Shown here: piece by piece, positions 20,098-31,634 of the stretch
Layout of the letters: each line of letters starts with the position of its first letter
Numbering within the stretch: position 1 is the stretch's first letter
Source: Catenaria anguillulae PL171
Lineage: Eukaryota; Blastocladiomycota; Blastocladiomycetes; Blastocladiales; Catenariaceae
Assembly (NCBI GenBank): GCA_002102555.1
Contig: MCFL01000216.1
Coordinates: 1 to 40,344 of the forward strand
Reading direction: 5' to 3'
DNA length: 40,344 nucleotides
Notes under the pieces: model-generated
Database searches by the model: none
The model's input: the letters and a program-made list of their open reading frames with translations, nothing else
Told to the model about the DNA's origin: nothing
Position numbers and translations under genes: made by a program

Positions 20098-22390
20098 ATG
20101 AAGCTCAAGCACTTCCTCTCGCGCAACGTCCTCACGAGCCAGCCGCCCCCCGTGAAAGACCCTGCCGGATCTACGCCAACGTCTGGCCCACCGAGTGCCA
20201 TGGGCAGCTCCATCTTGGCGACCAATTCCCACACCTCTGCACCCCCCGAGCAACTGTTGGCGGCTCTTTCGTATGAGGCACGCACCGCCCTTACCAATAT
20301 CGTCGGTTCGGCCGACATCTTGGGGCAACACCGTGACGACATGCCGTCCGATGTGCGCGACGCGGCAGGGACCATCTTGCAGTCGTCCAGGCTGCTGCTG
20401 CGCGCCGTGGATGCCGTGTTTTTGTTGACGAGCTTGCAGCACAGTAACGTGGATATGAATATGGAGGCAGTGGATATTTGCGAGGTGTTGGCGCGTGCAT
20501 GCGAACATTCAGCCCAACTTGTGACGTGCGTGTGATTTCATCCTTCACTTCACTTGACGTGATTACACATGGACAAAATTGACAACTTGTCTTGGCTGAT
20601 TCAACTCTCAGGGAACGCAACGTAAACCTGCAAGTCGACGGCAACTTGTCACACAAATGGTACTCGACCGATGTCCGCGGTCTCGGTATGGTCCTCGACC
20701 ACATTCTCGAGTTGCTGGTTCGCCAAACAGATGCATCAAGCACGCTCCGCCTCGGGGTGTCAGCCTACGTTAGCCAAGTGGAAGTGGGCAAAGCGGGCCT
20801 CAAATTCCGCTTCATTCACGAAGGCAAACCCCTCGCACCACACATTGAGTACACTTTGTCCACATTCAACAACACTCAAGCGCCCATGGCCCGCCCGGGG
20901 GTGTCTGCCGGGTCGCCCTACGACTACCTACTGCTTGCCGTTGCCAACCGCGTCGCGCGCCTTCTCGGCGGATCCATTCAGCCCATCACGGGCACATCGG
21001 GATCCGGACTCGCTCTTGATCTGCCTTGCGTGTCACCGGCCGACCCCGTGCTCGTCTTTAAGCAAGAATCGCCGAGCTCGTCGCCCATGGCCGCGAAAAA
21101 CTCGCCGCCCATGCCCAAGTTTCTGGGCGCAGCCGGTGCGGCCGTGCTCATGCGCCAAGTGGATGAAGCAGACGACGGTGGTGCGGGCCAAGCACCCATG
21201 CTGAGGCGGTCGAGCCAGCCTCCCAACACGCGCAAACGGTCGTCCATCTCGTCGACGGCAACGGCAACGGCCGCAGCAGTCGTGGGGCAGGCAGCGATTC
21301 GGTTGAGTCCGGCATCGTCGCATATGGCCCCGCCAGAGGTGGTGGATGTTGGCGGCGGCGGGACGAGGGCGGGTGCGGCCGAGGCGCAAGCTGCGCCGCC
21401 GACGGCCCTCATGGGCGCGTCGTTTATGGAGGCCATGATGTCGGTTGCACCAATGAGTGTGCCCAAGCCCAGTAGCGGAGATGCGTCGGCCGATTCCAAG
21501 TCAGGTCAGGAAACGCCAGTGTCGTTCGCCGCGGAAAATCAAGTAGACAAGCAGCAAATGGCGACCGTGTCACAACCAACGCCTGCCAGTGCGACGACGG
21601 GTCCGGATGCAAGTGCCATGGATGCGCCGGCGAATGGTACAACGCCACCTGCTGCTGATACACAGACACATGCGCAGACGGCCGTGGACGTCAACGGCAA
21701 CCCACAGCAGGTGTGGATGTGTCCTCCCGACGACGTGCTGGTTCCGCCCAAGAAGAAGCACGAGCGCCAAGTGCTTGTGGTGGTACGCTAATACTTGATC
21801 GCATTTTTGTGCAGCCAATCCCAAGATTTGTCTCACGCTGTTTCAACCCTGATACAAAGGAAGACGACATGATCAACCAACGCATCATCCGTGCCATGCT
21901 CACCAAGCTCGGGTACAAACAAATCACATTTGCCGCCGACGGCGCCGACGCCTTGTTCCACTACAACTCGATGAAGGAAGAGGGCAAGTACTTTGACATT
22001 ATTTTGTTGGACCAATCGCTGCCGTCGCTGTCTGGCGACGACACATGTGCACGCATCCGACGCAACGACCGAACCCAAGTCATCATCTCGTGCTCTGCCA
22101 ATGCACAGCTGACGGCTGACCCGGAACTGTGCCGCGCGCTAGGGTACGACGAGGCCATCAACAAGCCCATTTACTTGGACTTGCTTGCCGAGGTGTTGAA
22201 TCGGTGGACGATTGCTGGGGACGCGCGGAGGCTCAGGCATACAAAGCGCAAGTTGAAGCATGAGGCGATTGCGGCAGGGCTGGCCGTCACGACGGCGTCG
22301 TTTGCGGCAACTGCAACTTCTTCGGTGCTTGCGTCGGCGGCGGCGGCTGTCGCGACGTTGGCGGCAGCGAATGGTGGGCAGGGACAATGA
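20098..22390 (+). CDS. Degenerate hybrid histidine kinase with intact receiver domain (paralogue B)
   Basis: Exon model: 20098-20525, 20612-21782, 21860-22390, giving 709 aa. The architecture is that of the upstream gene. H-box: ALSYEARTALTNIVGSADIL, with Tyr59 in place of His and Ala replacing the usual Pro after RT. ATPase remnant: YDYLLLAVANRVARLLGGSI...SGSGLALDLP, which keeps the G2-like GSGLAL but no evident N-box Asn. A linker of about 250 residues is rich in Ala/Pro/Ser. Receiver: EDD (534-536), Asp584 in ILLDQSLP, Ser611 and Lys635 in NKPIY. An Ala-rich tail of about 60 residues follows. Compared with paralogue A it lacks the intron inside the H-box and the intron inside the receiver, so introns were gained or lost after duplication. 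Cytosolic or nuclear location is likely because no membrane helix is seen. Likely a phosphorelay component without own kinase activity; this is inference. Confidence 0.82.
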
Positions 22391-23450
22391 TACAGATGGA
22401 GGCGCGAAGCTGTCGATGTGGGAAATGGGATTGAATTGAAAGAAATAGTCGCCAGTCATTCCCCCGCCCCATGGCAAACGGTGTCACGGCCCGTATTGAC
22501 GAGAGGTTACCTACCACCTCATTTCGTGTTGATTCAATTTACGATACTCGTGTACATCATCAAGCCCTGATTCACTCTACATATACATTCCAACAATTCA
22601 CCAAAATGGTGGGCAACGATTTGGGTGAACGTATAGGCGTGGGAACATATTGGATGACAGAGGGAAATGAGAAATTGACTGCAATGCCAAGAATCTTGCT
22701 GCCGACGTCGACGTCTTGGCACAGCGACTCAAGAATAGATGTACTCGTCACATGTACACTGAGATGGGGAGCGGGAATAGATAGACTCCACTTCAATTGG
22801 CCTTGGTTTCTCCGTCGCATGACCTGTACCAAGACAAGTTGCGTTTGGCCCTGACGGGACGGTGAAGGACTGGTTCCCATTGAGTTTAGCCATCGTCCAT
22901 CGTCCATCGTCCGTCTTCCATCGTCCAATGGGCAGGACGAGATTTTAAGCAGAGAGGGTGAAGGGTGAAGTTACAATGTTACATATGCATTTGCCGACAG
23001 CGTTGGGATTGGGCTGGATTCCATCATTCAATTGTCCACGAGAATTGAAGCAGTGGTGGTCTCTGCGTCTGTGCATCATGTGTTAATGCATTTGACGGTG
23101 GCGGGGCGGAAAATTCATTGGGTGATGGCGTGGGCGTGAGCATGATGCACGCGAGCGTCGCGTTTTTTGCTGCATGGCAAACAACAGGCAACGGCATGCG
23201 GCAAGCCTCTGCCACAGGTGGACATGGGCGACAAACGCCTGTCTGCTGTCTGAGCCGCCGCACAACCCGACGACGAGGCGAGGCACACTGCGCACTGCAC
23301 GGGAAACGACAATGTGTTGAGAGAGCTCATGTTTGGCATCTCTGAATTGGTGATGCACATTTACAAATGCATTGCATCCCGTTCTTAAATGTTTACAGTT
23401 CTCAATAGGTAACGTGTCATGTCGCCATTCCTTTTTTATTGACCGTGACC
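22391..23450. other. Intergenic, 1.06 kb
   Basis: No supportable gene. An open frame at 22471-22854 (+) and a Cys-rich one at 23360-23115 (-) lack recognisable features. A heptamer repeat lies at 22891-22925. AT-rich near 23340-23440, just above the next gene. Confidence 0.4.
22891..22925 (+). repeat. CATCGTC heptamer tandem repeat
   Basis: Five heptamer units; the fourth is variant (CGTCTTC) and the others are exact CATCGTC. Confidence 0.85.
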
Positions 23451-26400
23451 ATGACCATGACTATAACCATGTCCACCCACACCTCGAGCAGTCCCGGTCC
23501 CAGTCCCGAACCCGAACCACCTCTTTTGCTAGAGTCGCCGCCGTCGACTCTGGCACGCAACAATACCGTTGCCATCCCTTCCTCCTTCTCGACCTCGACG
23601 TTGGCGTCGGCGTCGGCCTCACGCAGAGGCTCGGATAGCCTTGCTCCCATCCCGACCATGATGCCCACCGCCGTCGCCAACCCCAACCTCAACTTGGCCA
23701 CCATGCACATGGACACGCACATGCACACGCACTCCCACAGCGAGTTTGTCATTGAGGGCGCCTCAGAGTCACAGTTCGATGTCTCTTCCTCGTCGGACGA
23801 CGACCACGACGACGACGACCATGATGACGGCTATCTCGTGGCCTCTGGCTCGGGGTCGGCAGGTGGCACAGTGCGACCCGTCAATCATGTCCATCGGTCG
23901 CATTCGCGCACGTCACGCACGTCACACACGTCACAGTGGTCCACATCGTCGTCTGCGTCGAGCTTTGTGTCGATTGCATCGCACGCCTCGTGGGCTCCTC
24001 CGCCGGCGCCTCCGACACCGTCGCCGAGCGCTGCTGCGACCAGTCTTCCCTCTCCGCCTCCGACTGCAGATTCACTTCTCAAGCAGCAGCCATCTACGCC
24101 CACAATCATCGTCACCGACCCGAGTCCTTCAAAATCCAATACCAAACCGGCGTCCAAACCAGCGTCCACCTCCACGTCGACCCGCGCGCACACCCACACC
24201 CACTCTGCATCCGTTTCCTCCTCGGGCACTGCCACGTCGCTCTCATTCACCGCCAGCCACATTCCCGCCCACCCAAACAATACCCCGCGCGGCAGCATTC
24301 TCTCCACATCCACTCACCACTCGCACTCACACTCACACTCACACTCTCGCCTCCCATCCGGCGCAACAACAACGCCCTCGGCAACCCCACACATGGCCTC
24401 ATCAGCGCTGGCCGACCCCGCGGGCGTCTGGCGCCCCGATGTAGCACGCGACACTGCCCTCGCCCTGCACGAATGCTCCATCCGCGCATTTGCTCTCGTG
24501 CACGACGCTCATTGGCCAATGCATCCACTCCCCGTGCCCGTCCCGCGCGGGAAACCGCCATCTCAGGCGTGGATGAACCCGTGCCCTTTGGTGCGCATGG
24601 GCACGCTCGACGGCACGCCCGCAAAGTTTTCCGTTGTTTGGAAACCCGTACGCCGACCAGTGAGTCCCGCGCGCGCACTCAATCCTGTCAACTGGGGATC
24701 ACATTCCGTTTATGTCAAGGAAGGCCAGCGCGAGGTGAAGGTGCCCGAGGTGACCATGTTTCGCAGGAAACTCAAACCCGTCGGTGATGCCGGCAGCGCC
24801 AAGGCTAAATCTGTCCGATCGCGTTCCGCGTCCAGAGGCCGGTCGCCCGACCGGTCACCGCGGCCAGTGAGCATGATCATGCTGGATGCCAACGCACCGC
24901 CCATGCCCGACCTTCCCCCGCATTCGGGTGGCGGCTTGCCCATCACTAAATCGACCTCCTCGTCCTCGTCGTCGTCGCCTCCGCCAAACTGGTTTAAGCG
25001 CACCGCACGCAAAGTTTTTTCTGCATCCTCGTCCGGCGCATCCAGTCCCACGTCCACGCACACGTCCCCTGGCAAGTCTCCCGCTGCGGCCACGGCCGCG
25101 GGCGTCCTGCTCGCGTCTGCACCGCCCAGGACTGTTTCCCCATCACGCATGGCGCCACTCACTGGCGGCGGCGACGAGACGGACTGTGACGACTCGGTGG
25201 TTGCAGATGCCGGAGAAGAGGACGAAACGGCCACGTTGGCCAATTCAACCACCATTCGTGCACAAGTCGAGGTGCCTGGCACGCCCGCTGACATTTTACA
25301 TCTGATTTTGGATCGGCCTGCTTGGGACGCCAAATGCGTGGGGTGGGATGTGGTGTTTGAATCACATTTTCATACCACCCGGCAGTATCACTTTTCGTAC
25401 GCATTTGGTCTCGATTTTGATGTTCTTGATTTCTTGCGCGTCGTCTCACAAGCCATCGCATTGTCACTGTAGTGATGGGATCCCGCCCACCCAATTTGTC
25501 GAGGTCACCTCGTTCAAATCCTCATCTATCATTCTCTCTGCCATGGCGCTTCCGGACCTTGCCCCTACCCACTTGACGCTTCCACACCCTTTACCCTCGT
25601 CGTCGTCTTCCTCGTCCACTCACTCGACCCACGCCTGGGTCCCAACCCCAACATCCACCTCGGCTCTGCAATCCCTGACTCTTGGCTGGGTCCTCGAACC
25701 CTGTGTATCCGACCCGGGCCTCACTCGCGTGTCCTTGTACGTGCACGCGCGCGGACCCGAAGCGCGCGGACGTCGCCGCACGCCCTTTACGCGCAGTCCG
25801 GCAAGCATTGCGCGGCGCGCGGCAACACAGGTTGCCGGATGGCTTGAGCAGGTGGCCGTGCGCGCCGTGTGTGTGCACGTGGTCAAGGAAAAGCAAAAGC
25901 AAAAGCAAAAAGAGGCCAAGGGGTCGCCCGTGGGCGAGGGTCAAGCTGAGCAAGGTGAAGATACGGCAAAGGCCAGGGGTGCGACGACAGATAGTGGCAT
26001 TGCATTGAGCTTGGGTCCATCGCTTTTGCCTGGTTCGGCCGCCGGCGGCGACGGCCCGGAGGCGTTGCAAACGGCGACGCTCAACCGGCGTGAATCGTCG
26101 CGCGCACATGCGGCGACGGCGGCGGCGGCGGCGGCGGCCCCTCCTCGCCGGCTGCTTCGGTCCATGTCTGACGGCAACCTCGCGTGGCTTGCGCGCGCGC
26201 GCTTTGAATCCCACCATGCCCCATTGGCCGCGCCCGCCTCCGCTTCCGAAATCGGTGCTGCAGGCGAATGGATCATTCGGCCCGTGGATCCTTCCATGGT
26301 GCCCACATCGCCCATCACGCCAACGGCTCCTGCCTCGGCCAGTACGCCTGCGGCTGCGGCTTTGCGTGATCGTGCACAGCTCGCGCTCGTGCACGCGCGC

Positions 26401-26745
26401 CGGTTGCCCGGTCCGGGCGGCAGTTCAAAGTGGATTGCAGAGAGCGTGGCGCTGCTGGCAGGCATGATGCGTGCTGGGTGGAGCGCCGTGACGGCGCGGT
26501 TGTGGTGGGGCAAGGCAACGCATGGCACGACCATGGCTGGGGCGGCCGCCAATGCCGAGCACACTCAGAAGCGAGGGGCACCGGGCAAGGCGGGCAAGTT
26601 GAAGGTCAAGACGAGGGGTAGAGCCGTGAGCGATGTGGGCGGCGGCGGGGCCACGCACGCTCGAGCGTCTGTGGCAACCAGCGTGCCTGAGTCGACCGTG
26701 TCCGAGGTTGGGGCGGGAGCCGCGGTGGAGCCCAGGTCCTTGTAG
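23451..26745 (+). CDS. START-like domain protein with long disordered regions
   Basis: Exon model: 23451-25396 and 25473-26745 (76-base intron, donor GTACGC), giving 1072 aa. The first ATG is at 23451. Residues 1-330 are low complexity (Ser/Thr/Pro, an Asp/His run, and HSHS repeats). A helix-like segment (about 335-355, LALHECSIRAFALVHD) and GTLDGTPAKFSVVWK start a folded part. A basic/Ser-rich stretch (about 440-590) interrupts it. Then VEVPGTPADILHLILDRPAW (about 605-625), ...CVGWDVV, TQFVEVTSFKS across the splice, and GWVLEPC...TRVSLYVHA (about 719-740) follow the strand pattern of START lipid-transfer domains, including the conserved Trp after the 'll.d' helix. The tail is Ala/Arg-rich. 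If correct, it binds a lipid or sterol; the ligand is unknown. The START call is by pattern only. Confidence 0.6.
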
Positions 26746-27459
26746 GCCATTCTCGGGCCGAGTGCCCTTGCTTTGTCTTTGTTTCAGTAAGTACCTCACG
26801 GAGTTTTGTGATTTCCCCCGCCATTCTTACCTTTTTGGATCCATCATTGTCGAACCTAGTCCTCCGCGTGTAAATTAAGTTCCCGTTTTTTTTTAGCGTC
26901 CTTGTCTTTTGTTTATTCAATCATGCTTGATATTCGCCCGTTTCTACGAAGCAGCTTGTTGGTTAATGGTCAATACAGATAAAAACTTCCCATGCACTTG
27001 GTTTTCCAACATTGGCAAGGCTTTCCTCCATTTCCACAATTGTCAATTGGCACACAAAGGTTCGTCAAGGGCGAAGACGAAGACGATGAGAAAGACGGGA
27101 CGCAAAAGGGCACAGAAGGCCGTGATCATCTACTTGTAGATTGAGCAAAAGGCAAATGGAGAGACTGCGAAAACGAGAAATGAATGCACACAAGCAGACG
27201 AGTACGCAAGAATGCGAAAGGAGAAGAGAAGGGAGGGAGCGAAAAGTGGGGGAAAAGAAAGTGGAGTACACATGAGGAAAACGCGGTTGAGAGACAAACG
27301 GGCAAAGTGAAAACAAAAAAAAAGAAAAAAATGGTGATACGGCTGTGAGGACATACTGGAATGAAGAAATGATAAGTGAGAGGAAAAGAAAACACATGGG
27401 TTGCAAGTTTGAGTATTGGAGACGAGAAAACACGAAAAGATAAGGAGGCCGAGTCCCTA
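26746..27459. other. Convergent intergenic, purine-rich
   Basis: No gene recognised. From about 27060 to 27450 the + strand is strongly purine-rich (A/G), i.e. pyrimidine-rich on the minus strand, where it would be the 3' UTR of the PH-domain gene. Confidence 0.45.
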
Positions 27460-30400
27460 TCAATATCCCTTGGGCACATATTCAGTCACCCGGACCTGCG
27501 TCTGCATCTGCTGATGGTGCTGGTGAGGCATCCGCTGAGCCAACCCCGGCGATTGGTGCTGGTGCTGGCGTTGTGGGTACTGCTGCACGTGCGAATCAAA
27601 TCGGTACTGATCGCGAATGGGCTGTCGCTGTTGCTGAGAATACTGGTGTTGATCGTGCCGAGGGTGATGCGCATGACCCGCGGACGGTTGCGGCTGCTGG
27701 CGTGGGTGCTGTTGCATTGGGGCTTGACGCTGCGGTGGAAACTGCGGCTGCATGCGTTCAGCATCCCGCTGGGGTGCGAGTGGAGATGATGGGTTGCTGG
27801 ACGCTGGCGACGGGCCCATCGGTGTTGGGGACGAGTGCAGTGACATGGAGGATGAATTGGGCGACGACGCAATGGAGCTGCTGGGTCCCGTGTTGCTTGA
27901 GCTCGAGCCCACCATGTTCATGCGCTCGCGTAGACGCTGGGCACGGCTCACGTCTTGGTCTTGAGGGTACAAGGACCGGTTGCGAGCGGGAACGCCACCG
28001 GAGCCACCTTCGCCTCCGGCACCAACGTTGCTGCTCGATCCGTTTGCGGTCGGTTTGAGATGGTCGCCGCTATTGGCCCTTGAAGACGGCGGAGATGCAA
28101 GCATTGTGGCCGCTGTCGAGCGGATAGACGAGGGCATGGTGCTGTGGCTGTAGTTTGTGCGTGTGTGCCCGATCGGGTCCGATGCGTGCGAGTGGGATTG
28201 CTGCTGGCGTGAGTATCCGTGTTGTTGGTGGGCAGGGGTTGGATGATGCAGGGATGTCGACAGGTCGCTTCCCATGGCCGTGTATTGTGATTCGGCGGGT
28301 GAATCAGATCGGAACGACCGGAGCGGGCTCGAGCCGGCACCGGTAGCATTCGAGGATCCTGGAGGTGGGGGTGCCGAAATGGGGACGCCACCGTTGCCAT
28401 TGGAGGGTTGCCATCCGAAATTCGATTGTTGTGGAGAAAGTGGGTGGTTGTCGTGCAAGGGAAGAGCCCGCCGCATTGGTGAGTATCCGCCCATGACGCC
28501 AGACGATGCAGCTGTAGGTCCCGTTGAGGACGATGGTAAGGGTAAACCCGCACGATCCAGGGACCCTGGTGCTGAGCCCGGCGATTCCGACCGAGCAATC
28601 TCTCTCGCACGGGAGCGGGGCGACCCTGGACGGCCACTACCGCTCATCAACCCACGCTCACCACTAAACCGCTGAGATACCCCAATCAATCCACCTCGCT
28701 CGCCGCTGAAGCGATTGACAGGTTGTTGCTGTTGCTGTTGATGTTGCCCAGCGCCGACATCGCGTACGCGCGTCTTTGGCGATGGGGTGGATCCATGTGG
28801 TGACGGAGGGCGAGGTGGAAGGGTCGGGATATCGGGCATGGAATTGAGTGTCGTTGTTGGCGATGATGCAGCTGAGCTGCCACCTTGAGCCCCCGGCTCG
28901 TTGGCAGTCCAGGGTGGGCGGTAACTCGACGGCATGGTGGCAAACCCGTAGCTGGCGAGCACTTGGTCGGTGGCGTCGACCGATTCGTCAACGCTGGGTG
29001 ATGGCGAAGGTTGCAAGGGCGGTGGCCGGCGAGGGTTCGGGTACACGGGACCCGATCGCTGCGGCAGCGATGGGACACGCGGGGGCTGCAGCGGACGTGT
29101 TGAAGCAAGTGATCGCGGCGGCGGAGCCTGCGTGCGATCCAAATGAGGAGTTGAAATGGATCGAGGCAAGCCTCGCTTTGCGAGATTAGGCGATGGTGCG
29201 TCGAGGTTGGGTGGCAAACAGGGTGGTGGGACTTGAGGAGGCAGCGCGCGTGGTGGAGCGGGAGGTTGTGAAGTTGCGCTTGACCCATCACCACGTTGGC
29301 CAGAGCCGGCGTCGGGTCTGGACCCACCGTTTGAAAGGTGACCCGCCCCACCCTGGTGGTTCGGTTGCATGGCACCAGCTCGACCAAGGGGGGACGCCGC
29401 CAGCTCGGCCGGTGACAGATCAACCACCGATTCGGGAAACACCATCGAGTCCGGGCTCGCTGGATTGGGATCGCTCCCGCGGCGCTGATGACGCTGGCCC
29501 GCGTGTGCGCCAAATGAATCGGTCGTCGGATACAGCAGCTGGGACGGAGGCCCACGGCCACTAACACCATCATGGTCGGTGTTGGGAGGCAAAACATTGG
29601 CGGTACGGAGCGGTTTCTGAATGGTCGAGATGGCATTGCGGAGGGCATCCAGCCATCGTGCGATTTCGTCGGTCGTGTTAGGGTTGACGAACCAGACGTC
29701 GGGATGGTCAGCCGATTCGTCCGATTCAATACGCAGGCATGTCCGTCCTGTACATTGTCCATTCCGTGTGCGTTGCATGCAACAGCGCGCAACAGACAGC
29801 AAGCGCGGATGAGGTCGAGTCGACGTCAGAGGCCGAGTTGAGCAGAGCAATGGATAAATGGGACATGTGGTCAAGTCAAGCAAAGTTGGTTCGGATTGTC
29901 GTTAGTTTGGCCCAATGATCGATGGCTGAGGAGAGGAATGGGAAGCCAACTGAGGTCAAATCGGGCCCAATCTGCGACACCCGTGTCTCGCGTGTCTCAC
30001 CTGATGTCGACTCCCTGCCCGCTGCCACTCAAAATCAATCGGGTCGGGCCCAGTAACATGAGAGTCGACATTGGCAAAGAGAGAGCGAGTCATTGAGCGA
30101 CAGATAGGTCTGACAGACGACAGACTATTACGGGCAAACGATGATGATTGTACGTGCCTTTGTGGTCCAACAACCTGACGGTGGATGCGGGTGTCAAGGT
30201 CAAAAGTCCGAGCGACGGGACCGTTGGGGACTTGTGCATGGTCAAGGTGGCCAGCGTGGGATAGACGGTCAAGCGAAGAAACCTGAGTGATGAGTGGGAG
30301 GGTGATGTGTTAGAAACCTTTACTGTACAGTTTTCGTCTTTTCGAGAGCTGAGCCACCAGCCAGGCAAGATCCCACTCATGCAAGCAAGCACGCAGACAG

Positions 30401-30645
30401 TCAAACACTTGGCGCTCTCGTAGGCAGCCAAACGCCGTGCGCAGCCTGCGACAAGATGTATAGGAGGGGCACCGAACCCGCCGCCAAGGAACGCCAAGCT
30501 GGAGCAAGTTGAGCGAGGTAGAGTGATGGTTTGCCACGCACCGTTTCTTCCATGGCTTGAAGAAGGAGGAGGTGAAGAGGACGTTCACGAATCCGACGGC
30601 TCGCTCCACGTCGTTGGGGGTCGTGCTTGACAGAGCCGTTGCCAT
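27460..30645 (-). CDS. PH-domain protein with very long disordered C-terminal tail
   Basis: Exon model on the minus strand: 30645-30542, 30282 to about 30119, 29747-27460, giving about 851 aa. The ATG at 30645 has context ACCATGG. The PH domain runs from about residue 17: VGFVNVLFTSSFFKPWKKR, then (after a 259-base intron) RFLRLTVYPTLATLTMHK and STVRLLDHKG, then TCLRIESDES and VWFVNPNTTDEIARWLDALR with the invariant Trp of the C-terminal helix. The junction between exons 2 and 3 is uncertain: a GTCTGT donor at 30118 keeps frame, whereas the stronger GTACAA site does not. The remaining about 740 residues are Pro/Ser/Gln/Gly-rich with two RFSGERG repeats and a short poly-Gln. PH domains bind phosphoinositides or partners at membranes; the specific role is unknown. 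Confidence 0.7.
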
Positions 30646-31110
30646 GGTTTGCGGGTACTGTATCGGTTCTGGCGTGCAAGTGCTTGAAGAGAGGATGGGC
30701 CAGTTGGACGTCCGTTGGTTGCTGATGGGCTGTTTGGAAGCGTTGGGAGTGTGCGCGAGACACCCACGAGCTGCGGTAGACCCTGATCCCCGAAAAGATC
30801 ACCAGACTCAAAGCTGCCGCACCCAGAGGCGGGCCAGTATGCCGATATCGCCTCGAGACGGCCCCTGGTTGTACGCTCGACTCGCCGGGAACAAGGAGCC
30901 GTGGATCAAGGTCCGTGTACGGACGGATGAAGACGAAATGGAATCGTGAAGCAGGTTGAACGGCGGCAAGGGGTGCACTGAGTCCAGAGTAAAAAAGTAC
31001 GTTGAATGAAGCTCACTCAATGAAAGCGGAAGGACGCAAGGACGATACGAGACAAGTGCATCAGAATGTGATACTGAGAGGCGTCTGCGGGTGCCGTTGC
31101 AACGCTCAGC
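30646..31110. other. Intergenic between divergent starts
   Basis: No gene seen; probable promoter region of the PH-domain gene on the minus strand. No clear TATA. Confidence 0.35.
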
Positions 31111-31321
31111 ATGGCACCGCCAAGAACGAAACGTGGGCGGAAACTTGCACAGCCGAGGATCCGCAGCGAGGTACGGTTTGTGGGAATGGCTCAATACCTA
31201 CTTACCTACGCATTGACATCGCAAGGGAGCTCTATTGTTCTTTGGCCTGGTAATTTGCGGGCAAGCTCTAATCCACTCCATCCGCGTTCCTCAGCACGAT
31301 CGGCGTGCCACGACTGCCTGA
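31111..31321 (+). CDS. Tentative 51-aa single-pass membrane protein
   Basis: Exon model: 31111-31170 and 31226-31321 (55-base intron with donor GTACGG, both phase 0). The product begins MAPPRTKRGRKLAQPRIRSE, a strongly basic head. A hydrophobic helix GALLFFGLVICGQALIHSI follows, then a short polar tail. A basic N-terminus plus one helix is typical of tail-anchored or ER/mitochondrial small proteins. I recognise no family, and the short length makes chance possible. It lies in the divergent space between two large genes. Confidence 0.35.
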
Positions 31322-31634
31322 CCCAAGAGCATGGGTCCAAGACTGAGATCCAGGCGCTGGGCATCAGGCCAGCAGAAAGTGGGCTCGACACTGGCTGCAG
31401 CCCACAAGTAAGCGAAGGGGCCGACAAACGGTCTTGTTGACCATTTCGTCACGCTTGAGCTGGCTTCTTTGTCGTCTATGCTGGAGTGCTTGGTACCCTG
31501 GACGAAAATGTGATGTCACACGTTTTACATGTTTCGGCTGCGAACAGCCGGGTACGAAGAATGATGATAACTTACCCACTCGACAACACATGATAGAACT
31601 TCATGCACTTGAATACAATTAGCTCGCTAGCATC
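31322..31634. other. Intergenic upstream of the coiled-coil gene
   Basis: About 310 bases with no recognisable gene; presumably the promoter and 5' UTR of the following gene. Confidence 0.4.

Noticed and set aside
22471-22854. Plus-strand open frame after paralogue B
   Set aside because: No recognisable domain and no good upstream context.
23115-23360. Cys-rich minus-strand open frame (possible small secreted protein)
   Set aside because: No signal peptide and irregular Cys spacing; looks like chance in GC-rich DNA.
23451-24400. CAC/CAT-rich repeats in the START-like gene as a microsatellite array
   Set aside because: They are in frame and code for His/Ser/Thr-rich protein; not a separate repeat feature.
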